From: Chamaelirium japonicum
Lineage: Eukaryota > Streptophyta > Magnoliopsida > Liliales > Melanthiaceae
Length of the DNA stretch: 64,000 nt
Assembly (NCBI GenBank): GCA_947650365.1
Contig: OX393550.1
Span: 121,398,374 to 121,462,373 of the forward strand
Direction of reading: 5' to 3'
In this document: piece after piece, positions 56,394 to 64,000 of the stretch
Numbering within the stretch: the stretch's first letter is position 1
Layout of the letters: each line of letters starts with the position of its first letter
The notes under the pieces: generated by a model
Told to the model about the DNA's origin: nothing
What the model saw: only the letters and a program-made list of their open reading frames with translations
The model's database searches: none
Translations under genes and position numbers: made by a program

Positions 56394-59300
56394 AATGAAT
56401 TCGAATGTATCCTTTCTAATTCATTCGTACGATCCATTCTAATTCATTCGTACGATCCATTCTAATTCATTCGTACGATCCATTCTAATTCATTCGCACG
56501 ATCCATTCTAATTCATTCGCACAATCCATTCTAATTCATTCATACAATTCATTCTAATTCTTTTGCACGAATGTATCCATTCTAATTCATTCGTACGATC
56601 TATTCTAATTCATTCGTACGATCCATTCTAATTCATTCGCACAATCCATTCTAATTCATTCACACTCATACGATCCATTCTAATTCATTCGCAGGAATGT
56701 ATCCTTTCTAATTCATTCGTACGATCCATTCTAATTCATTCGCAAAATCTATTCTAATTCATTCGAACGATCCATTCTTAGTCATTCGTAGGATCCATTC
56801 TAATTCATTCGTACGATCCATTCTAATTCATTCGCACGATCCATTCTATTTCATTCGTACGATCCATTCTAATTCATTCGCACGAATGTATCCATTCCAA
56901 TTCATTCGTACGATCCATTCTAATTCATTCGCACAATCTATTCTAATTCATTCGTACGATCAATTCTAATTCATTCGCACGTATCCATTCTAATTCATTC
57001 ATACGATCCATTCTATTTCATTCGTACGATCCATTCTTACTCATTCGTACGATCCATTCTAATTCATTCGTACGATCCATTCTAATTTATTCGTACGATC
57101 CATTCTAATTCATTCGCACAATCTATACGTTCCATTCTAATTCATTCGTAAGATCCTTTCTAATTCATTCGCACGATCGTATGAATGAATTAGAGTTGAT
57201 ACATTCGTGTGAATGAATTAAAATGGATAATACGAATGAGTAAGAATGGATCATAGAATTAGAATGGATCGTATGAATGAATTTGAATGGATACATACGA
57301 ATGAATTAGAATGGATCGTATGAATGAATTAGAATGGATCGTGCGAATGAATTAGAATGGATCTGGATCGTGTATCCATTCTAATTCATTCGTACGGCCT
57401 ATTCTAATTCATTCGCACGATCCATTTTAATTCATTCGTACGATCTATTCTAATCCATTCTACATTCTAAAGGATCGTACGAATGAATTAGAATGGATCG
57501 TATGAATGAATTAGATTGGATCGTATGAATGAATTAGAATGGATTATACGAATGAAATAGAATAGATCGTACGAATGAATTAGAATGGATCGTACGAATG
57601 AATTAGAATGGATCGTATGAATGAATTAGATTGGATCGTATGAATGAATTAGAATGGATTGTACGAATGAAATAGAATAGATCGTACGAATGAATTAGAA
57701 TGGATCGTGCGAATGAATTAGAATGGGTCGTACGAATGAATTAGAATGGATACACGATCCAGATCCATTCTAATTCATTCGCACAATCTATTCTAATTCA
57801 TTCGTAGGATCCATTCTAATTCATTACTACGATCCATTCTAATTCATTCGTACGATCCATTCTAATTCATTCGCACGATCCATTCTAATTCATTCATACG
57901 ATCCATTCTATTTCATTCTACGATCCATTCTTACTCATTCGTACGATCCATTCTAATTCATTTGCACGAAGGTATCCATTCTAATTCATTCGTACTATCC
58001 ATTCTAATTCATTCGTACTATCCATTCTAATTCCTTCGTACGATCCATTCTAATTCCTTCGTACGATCCATTCTAATTCATTCGTACGATCCATTCTAAT
58101 TCATTCGTACGATCCATTCTAATTCATTTGTTCGATCCATTCTAATTCATTCGTACGATCCATTCTAATTCATTCGCACGATCCATTCTAATTCATGCAT
58201 ACGATCCAATCTAATTCATTCATACGATCCATTCTAATTCATTCGCATGAATGTATCCATTCTAATTCATTCGTACATGTATGAATGAATTAGAATGGAT
58301 CGTACGAATGAATTAGAATGGATCGTATGAATGAATTAGAATGGATCGTGCGAATGAATTAGAATGGATCGTATGAATGAATTAGAATGGATCGTATGAG
58401 TGAATTAGAATGGATACGAAGGAATTAGAATGGATCGTACGAAGGAATTAGAATGGAGAATGGATCGTGCGAATGAATTAGAATGGATCATACGAAGGAA
58501 TTAGAATGGATCGTACGAATGAATTAGAATGGATCGTACGAATGAATTAGAATGGATCGTACGAAGGAATTAGAATGGATCGTACGAAGGAATTAGAATG
58601 GATAGTAAGAATGAATTAGAATGGATACCTTCGTGCAAATGAATTAGAATGGATCGTACGAATGAGTAAGAATGGATCGTACGAATGAAATAGAATGGAT
58701 CGTATGAATGAATTAGAATGGATCGTGCGAATGAATTAGAATGGATCGTACGAATGAATTAGAATAGATTGTGTGAATGAATTAGAATGGATCGTACGAA
58801 TGAATTAGAATGGATCGTACGAATGAATTAGAATGGATCGTGCGAATGAATTAGAATGGATCGTACGAATGAAATAGAATGGATTCGCACGAATGTATCC
58901 ATTCTAATTCATTCGTACGATCCATTCTAATTCATTCGTACAATCCATTCTAATTCATTCGCACGATCCATTCGCATTCACTCAAACGATCTATTCTAAT
59001 TCATTCATATGATCCATTCTAATTCATTCGTACGATCCATTCTAATTCATTCGTACGATCCATTCTAATTCATTCGCACAATCTATTCTAATTCATTCGT
59101 ACGATCCATTCTAATTCATTCGCACGATCCATTCTAATTCATTCATACGATCCATTCTATTTCATTCTAATTCATTCGTACGATCTATTCTATTTCATTC
59201 GTACAATCCATTCTAATTCATTCATACGATCCAATCTAATTCATTCGTACGATCCATTCTAATTCATTCGTACGATTCATTCTAATTCAATCCATTCTAA

Positions 59301-59487
59301 TTCATTCGTACGATCCATTCTTACTCATTCGTACGATCCAAATTCATTTATCCGTACGATCTATTCTATTTCATTCGTACGATCCATTCTTATCGCACGA
59401 TCCATTCTAATTCATTCGCACGATCCATTCTCCATTCTAATGGATCGTACGAATGAATTAGAATGGATCGTATGAATGAATTAGATT
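54409..59487. repeat. 5,079-bp tandem segmental duplication, copy 2
   Basis: It is adjacent to copy 1 with no spacer. Both copies end in TTAGATTGGATCGTA. After copy 1 the sequence goes to CGAATGAGTAAG (the start of copy 2), and after copy 2 to TGAATGAATTAG. The shared GGATCGTA at the joint is what unequal exchange between misaligned monomers would leave. Confidence 0.93.
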
Positions 59488-59837
59488 GGATCGTATGAAT
59501 GAATTAGAATGGATTGTACGAATGAAATAGAATAGATCATACGAATGAATTAGAATGAAATAGAATGGATCGTATGAATGAATTAGAATGGATCGTGCGA
59601 ATGAATTAGAATGGATCGTACGAATGAATTAGAATAGATTGTGCGAATGAATTAGAATGGATCGTACGAATGAATTAGAATGGATCGTACGAATGAATTA
59701 GAATGGATCATATGAATGAATTAGAATGGATCGTTTGAGTGAATGCGAATGGATCGTGCGAATGAATTAGAATGGATTGTACGAATGAATTAGAATGGAT
59801 CGTACGAATGAATTAGAATGGATACATTCGTGCGAAT
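59441..59837 (-). repeat. satellite block M33
   Basis: About 17 units. Copy 2 of the large duplication ends at about 59487. The remainder is the pre-D1 run (GGATCGTTTGAG near 59722), closing in D1, direct form. Confidence 0.87.
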
Positions 59838-60335
59838 CCATTCTATTTCATTCGTACGATCCATTCTAATTCATTCGCACGATCCATTCTAATGCATTCA
59901 TACGATCCATTCTAATTCATTCGTACGATCCATTCTAATTCATTCATACGATCCATTCTAATTCATTCGCACAATCTATTCTAATTCATTCGTACGATCC
60001 ATTCTAATTCATTCGCACGATCCATTCTAATGCATTCATACGATCCATTCTTTTTTATTCGTACGATCCATTCTTACTCATTCGTACGATCCAGTCTAAT
60101 TCATTTGCACGAAGGTATCCATTCTAATTCATTCGTACTATCCATTCTAATTCCTTCGTACGATCCATTCTAATTCCTTCGTACGATCCATTCTAATTCA
60201 TAAGTACGATCCATTCTAATTCATTCAAACGATCCATTCTAATTCATTCGTACGATCCATTTTAATTCATTCGTACGATCCATTCTAATTCATTCGCACG
60301 ATCCATTCTAATTCATTCGTACGATCCATTCTATT
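59838..60335 (+). repeat. satellite block P34, left of the insertion
   Basis: About 22 units with ATGCATTCATACG variants, CGTACTATCC and ATAAGTACGATCC near 60203. It ends with CTATT (60331-60335), the left target duplication. Confidence 0.9.
60331..60335. repeat. target-site duplication, left (CTATT)
   Basis: CTATT lies directly before TGTTAGG and is repeated directly after CCAACA at 62701. Five base pairs is the usual duplication length for plant LTR elements. Confidence 0.85.
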
Positions 60336-61365
60336 TGTTAGGTTTGATGTGGTCTACAGCTCGTAAAACCCTAGGTTTGGCTATATATGGTTGATAGTTT
60401 ATTTAGGATTGTATAAAGGTACGTATTATTATACGTGTTCTATTTAAAGAACTTAAAGAGCCATGGCTATATAGTAGTCCATTTGAGTGGGAGATTCAGT
60501 GGATCGGTCCTATGAGCCTAAATCGTTCACAGCTCTGATTTGGGTTGGTCGCCCTATCAGGATAAGCTGTTGGAATGACAGAGCATGAGAATCTCCATAA
60601 TGGTCATTACCAGGCACAGTGTCTGTGGCCGAACAGAACCAACACGGTGCACAGATCGGTGAGCAGACACCGGTGCACATAGCCGTGTTTCTGCTTAGGG
60701 TAATCGGTCCTAAACCCTGAGGAACCGTGACCGGTGGACTAACCAGTTGCGTGTAACTTTGGTTCACCAACGTGTGAGGGATCTAACCACGACCCAATAC
60801 CACGGTGCGCTGGGTTACCGGGCTGACGTTGCATCGGCACGCCACTCTTGCAGGCCATCCACATCCTTATCGGTAGGTGCGTTCCTTGGTATGACATACG
60901 CCGCACTAAACCCAGGCCTGGTGGTCAGCAGTTGAGCTGTTGACCGGATCCGGTTGCTTGGCCAAAGCGATCGGAGGTGTGATGTGATAGTCAACCTGGA
61001 AGGAACCTAGTCATATGGTCACTCGAGTCTGACGGTGCTCTCCACCGCTCGAATTGACTCATGGCACCAAGTGGAGGGACATTGTATTACCAATACTAAG
61101 CGGAGAACAGGGGTATGCGAGAGAGCTTAATAAGTCTGGGAGAATTGGAGTGCAGCCTGCGTCGCACTCTGGGTGGCCACGCAGGTTAACCGGGACCCAG
61201 AGGATTGACAGGAACACTCGGGTAGTGTGTCGATCGAGTTCGGTTGGAAGCTATGAATCCTAGTCCCTGAAGGTTCCACCCTATCCATGATCATTACGGA
61301 TCAATACTTTTTCCTTGTCTCACATCATATTATGAGTTGAAGAAATAATGCCTAATCGTCCTGTG

Positions 61366-61513
61366 TTCCGTGAGTGCATCGCACTAGAGCATGGTGGTAG
61401 CACAGGACTAAGTGTGTTCACTAGGGGGCAACCCCAGAGTAGTGTAGAGACATACGATGTTGCCATTATACCATGAGGAGTCCATTCCGTGTGTGCGTGT
61501 TGCACTAGAACGC
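61366..61513. repeat. degenerate repeat pair inside the LTR
   Basis: TTCCGTGAGTGCATCGCAC with TAGAGC (61366-61390) is loosely repeated as ATTCCGTGTGTGCGTGT with TGCACTAGAACGC (61484-61513). This is probably an old internal duplication. Confidence 0.5.
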
Positions 61514-61532
61514 AGAATGCGAGTTTAGTAAT

Positions 61533-61571
61533 TTTTACTATAGGGCACCCCACCTTTTACTAAGGGCACCC
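61533..61571. repeat. short direct repeat inside the LTR
   Basis: TTTTACTATAGGGCACCC (61533-61550) is followed after four bases by TTTTACTAAGGGCACCC (61555-61571). A related GGTGCCCTAAGTGTTAGGG lies near 61637. Such clusters occur in LTR U3 regions as possible enhancer repeats; function is not shown. Confidence 0.6.
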
Positions 61572-61916
61572 TAGTAAATAATAAAAATACTATTCATCAT
61601 CCCATGGTGTATTGACTTGTTGCTGATGCCGATGAGGTGCCCTAAGTGTTAGGGTGCATTATCGTGCACGTAGATGGGCTATACAATGTCCCGCATGAGG
61701 TGAACGACCACTAGATGCATGGGGGCATTTTGGTCATTTTAAAATATCCCGCATGCCCTAGTGGCCGCCATCCTCACTAGGGCTAGCATGCATGGCCATC
61801 AAACTTATAATTAAGGGATTAATTCAGATTTGAATGATTTTGAATCATCTCCTTAATTGCAACAATTCTAATATGACAACTAGTAATAAAAAGGGGCATT
61901 GAATTTGAGAGTAATG

Positions 61917-61932
61917 AGGGAGAGAGAGAGGA
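61917..61932. repeat. GA-rich microsatellite
   Basis: A short run of GAGGGAGAGAGAGAGG within the LTR. Confidence 0.8.
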
Positions 61933-62050
61933 ACGGTTTCAAATGACAAGAGAGAGTGAGGGGCACGAATTTCAGATCTGAAAATGGTGCATCTTTCTCA
62001 TATTTCCGATGAAGAACCAAAGCCCCTTCGCTTATGGTTCGGATTTTTGT

Positions 62051-62100
62051 CATCTCTCTCTCTCGGGTTCATCTCTTCTCTCTCCCTCATCTTCTTCTCC
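62051..62100. repeat. CT-rich tract
   Basis: CATCTCTCTCTCTCGGG and further TCTTCTCTCTCC-type sequence. CT-rich stretches are common just downstream of plant transcription starts, so this may be transcribed leader of the LTR if its sense strand is +. TTATAATTAAGG near 61807 could be an upstream AT element. Both readings are weak. Confidence 0.45.
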
Positions 62101-62700
62101 AAGTGTGTGTGTGAGATTGATGGAGATAGCTTGCACTCTTAGGCACTCAGAGATTAGAGTGCAAGGATCCAGGATGATATGTGAGATCGGGTGAATCCGA
62201 TGAGATTCATTTCTCTCTTGCATGAGGATCCGGCTCGAGATTCCTGCCCAGATTTTACGGGCAGATCTGCACTGTTTTGATCACTGCAGGAGCTATAGAA
62301 GTCCAAATGACTTCAAACCGGTTGCAAACTCTTGGCATTGAAGTCTTCTTTCCGGTAAATCAAGTTTCGCTCCATTCCGATGTCGGGATAGAAAGTTATA
62401 GCCTTTGCACTGAAAGGTGTTCGTGCAGATCCGAATTTGTCTTTATCAATATTGAAGCAATTCTTCGCGGTGTTAAATCCCGCACGAAGGTATAACCTAC
62501 TAACCCCTAGATCTATCATAATGCATACATATGATATATGTCAATCATTTCGATAGATGACTATAGGGGTTCAATTCGTATTTGTTTTATCATTTACGCA
62601 TATGATTAATATGAATGAAAATTTTTAAAATGTACCGCACACCGAAACGATCCTCGGGATCAACTCCACCTTCCGCTACGCCTCCGATATCATTCCAACA

Positions 62701-62705
62701 CTATT
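62701..62705. repeat. target-site duplication, right (CTATT)
   Basis: Matches 60331-60335 exactly. The following TTCATTCATACGATCC continues the 23-bp phase of P34 once one CTATT is discounted. Confidence 0.85.
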
Positions 62706-62741
62706 TCATTCATACGATCCATTCTAATTCATTCATACGTA
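62701..62741 (+). repeat. remainder of satellite block P34, right of the insertion
   Basis: Under two units, then a convergent switch centred on CGTACG (CATACGTACGAATG). Confidence 0.85.
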
Positions 62742-63163
62742 CGAATGAATTAGAATGGATCGTACTAATGAATTAGAATAGATTGTGCGAATAAATTAGA
62801 ATGGATCGTACGAATGAATTAGAATGGATACATTCATGCGAATGAATTAGAATGGATCGTACGAATGAAATAGAATGGATTGTACGAATGAGATAGAATG
62901 GATTGTACGAATGAATTAGAATGGATACATTCATGCGAATGAATTAGAATGGATCATACGAATGAATTAGAATGGATTCATTCGTGCGAATGAATTAGAA
63001 TGGATCGTACAAATGAGTAAGAATGGATCGTACGAATGAATTAGAATGGATTGAATTAGAATGAATCGTACGAATGAATTAGAATGGATCGTACGAATGA
63101 ATTAGAATGGATCGTGCGAATGAATTAGAATGGGTCGTACGAATGAATTAGAATGGATACACG
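62742..63163 (-). repeat. satellite block M34
   Basis: About 18 units. The order resembles 50690-50930 (GAGATAGAATGG, GGATACATTCATGCG, GGATTCATTCGTGCG, GATTGAATTAG). It closes in D2. Confidence 0.87.
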
Positions 63164-63406
63164 ATCCAGATCCATTCTAATTCATTCGCACGACCCATTC
63201 TAATTCATTCGCACGATCCATTCTAATTCATTCGTATTATCCATTCTAATCCATTCGCACAATCTACTCTAATTCATTCGTACAATCCATTCTATTTCAT
63301 TTGCACGAAGGTATCCATTCTAATTCATACAATCCATTCTAATTCATTCATACGATCCAATCTAATTCATTCATACGATCCATTCTAATTCATTCGTACG
63401 AATGAA
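63164..63406 (+). repeat. satellite block P35
   Basis: About 10 units with a core-less short piece (AATTCATACAATCC near 63322). It ends in a CGTACG-centred convergent switch. Confidence 0.86.
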
Positions 63407-64000
63407 TTAGAATGGATTGAATTAGAATGAATCGTATGAATGAATTAGAATGGATTGTGTGAATGAATTAGAATGGATCGTATGAATGAATTAGAATGGA
63501 TCGTGCGAATGAATTAGAATGGATCGTAGGAATAAAATAGAATGGATCGTATGAATGAATTAGAGTTGATACATTAGTGTGAATGAATTAAAATGGATAA
63601 TACGAATGAGTAAGAATGGATCGTAGAATTAGAATGGATTGTATGAATGAATTAGAATGGATACATACGACTGAATTAGAATGGATCGTATGAATGAATT
63701 AGAATGGATCGTGCGAATGAATTAGAATGGATCGTACGAATGAAACAGAATGGATCGTATGAATGAATTAGAATGGATCGTGCGAATGAATTAGAATGGA
63801 TCGTACGAATGAATTAGAATAGATTGTGCGAATGAATTAGAATGGATCGTACGAATGAATTAGAATGGATCGTACGAAAGAATTAGAATGGATCATAATA
63901 ATGAATTAGAATGGATAGTTTGAGTGAATGTGAATGGATCGTGCGAATGAATTAGAATGGATTGTACGAATGAATTAGAATGGATCGTACGAATGAATTA
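63407..64000 (-). repeat. satellite block M35, running off the window
   Basis: About 26 units. It repeats the M26/M7 order (GAGTTGATACATTAGTGTG, AAAATGGATAATACG) and ends in the GTTTGAGTGAATGTG run that elsewhere leads into D1. A D1 divergent switch just beyond the window is therefore a prediction. Confidence 0.87.

Larger units (their letters stand above)
60336..62700. mobile_element. probable solo LTR of a plant LTR retrotransposon
   Basis: This 2,365-bp non-satellite segment begins TGTTAGG and ends CCAACA. The short imperfect inverted ends (TG...CA) and the exact flanking CTATT are the hallmarks of an LTR insertion. I see no second LTR, primer-binding site, polypurine tract or gag/pol-like frame, so the expected internal region is absent. 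That fits recombination between the two LTRs of a former full element. Composition differs from the satellite: GC-rich at about 60490-61260, then more AT-rich, with a GA tract and a CT-rich tract. Superfamily is unresolved. Length would suit Ty3/gypsy Tekay/Del-type or large Ty1/copia LTRs; the pyrimidine-rich 3' tail leans slightly to copia, from memory only. Which strand is sense is also unclear. Age cannot be set without a partner LTR; intact ends and duplication argue against great age. A non-autonomous element is the alternative. Confidence 0.82.
1..64000. repeat. 23-bp satellite array, orientation mosaic
   Basis: Apart from 60336-62700, the whole window is tandem copies of a 23-bp unit, TTCATTCGTACG followed by ATCCATTCTAA on the + strand in + blocks and its complement in - blocks. 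The period is direct: successive CGTACGATCC cores at 9, 32 and 55. The core CGTACG is self-complementary. Common variants are CGCACG, CATACG, CGTACA, CGTATG, TCTATTTC or TCTTACTC for TCTAATTC, and TTCCTTCG for TTCATTCG. Several 28-bp forms add 5 bases after the core (GAATGTATCC, GAAGGTATCC, GAATGAATCC). In the entries below, D is a divergent switch (- then +) and C a convergent switch (+ then -). D1 has TACATTCGTGCGAATCC or its complement, D2 has CACGATCCAGATCC or its complement, D3 has GAATTCGAATGTATCC. Role unknown; pericentromeric or knob heterochromatin is inference. Block edges are read by eye, within about 10 bp. Confidence 0.97.

Noticed and set aside
1-60335. CRISPR-like array of short regular repeats
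   Set aside because: There are no unique spacers between constant repeats. The whole 23-bp period is repetitive and both strands alternate.
1-60335. Human-type satellite II/III (CATTC-rich) DNA
   Set aside because: The ATTC/CATTC motifs look similar, but the period is a strict 23 bp with a CGTACG core, not degenerate 5-bp repeats, and the inserted element looks like a plant LTR.
1-60335. Telomeric or interstitial telomere repeat
   Set aside because: No TTTAGGG, TTAGGG or related run. CCCTA appears only in isolation within the insertion (for example near 60369).
60381-60419. TATA-like motifs (CTATATATGG, GTATAAAGG) as a promoter
   Set aside because: They lie within 85 bp of the element's left end, too near for a usual U3 promoter if + is sense, and no supporting start-site feature was seen.
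60510-62519. Short open frames of 61-86 codons on both strands inside the 2.4-kb insertion
   Set aside because: They overlap on opposite strands, resemble no family I recognise, and are of a length expected by chance in moderate-GC DNA. The segment is better explained as a non-coding LTR.
60336-62700. DNA transposon (CACTA, hAT or MITE) instead of LTR
   Set aside because: Ends are TG...CA, not CACTA. Terminal inverted similarity is only a few bases, and the duplication is 5 bp with no long inverted termini.
60336-62700. Complete small non-autonomous LTR element (TRIM-like)
   Set aside because: The first bases of the segment are not repeated near its end, and no primer-binding or polypurine site was recognised. 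A non-autonomous variant cannot be wholly excluded without relatives.

Overview
The window is a single large block of satellite DNA, about 61.6 kb of it, interrupted once by a 2.4-kb element with the structure of a solitary LTR. I find no protein-coding gene, tRNA, rRNA or CRISPR array. The organism is most likely a seed plant with a repeat-rich genome. That rests on the long TG...CA element with a 5-bp target duplication, its CT-rich leader-like tract, and CpG-decayed satellite variants as expected in heavily methylated DNA. The species and chromosome position (pericentromere, knob, subtelomere) cannot be read from the sequence.

The satellite monomer is 23 bp: TTCATTCGTACG followed by ATCCATTCTAA, about 35% GC, with a palindromic CGTACG core and ATTC-type sub-motifs. 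Most variation is at the two CpG sites of the core (CATACG, CGTACA, CGTATG) plus a common CGCACG form. A 28-bp length variant carries 5 extra bases after the core. Because 23 is not a multiple of 3, three monomers make one 23-residue peptide period. Short open frames with HSNSFVRSIL-like repeats appear only where variants remove the recurring TAA. They follow the local array orientation and are not genes.

The array is not uniform head-to-tail. By my reading it changes orientation about 69 times, giving about 70 blocks from under 100 bp to 2.9 kb. Divergent switches (- then +) fall into a few recurring sequence classes: D1 19 times, D2 7 times, D3 3 times and 5 single cases. Most switches are therefore amplified copies of a few old junctions. 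Convergent switches (+ then -) are more varied. They include an ACATGT-centred class (5 times), a class centred on the palindromic core, and a 36-bp island present as two exact inverted copies about 21 kb apart.

Layered on this are direct duplications at many scales: offsets of 184, 429, 459, 605, 1,693, about 3,450 and 5,079 bp. The largest is a tandem pair (49330-54408 and 54409-59487) with only five base differences seen by eye, all transitions. Recurring marker blocks of about 240 bp and about 1 kb occur in both orientations.

From 60336 to 62700 lies the only non-satellite DNA, the probable solo LTR. The 5-bp direct repeat CTATT flanks it and the satellite phase continues across the insertion. 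Satellite then resumes to the end of the window. Nothing suggests genes working together. The interest is the architecture of the array.
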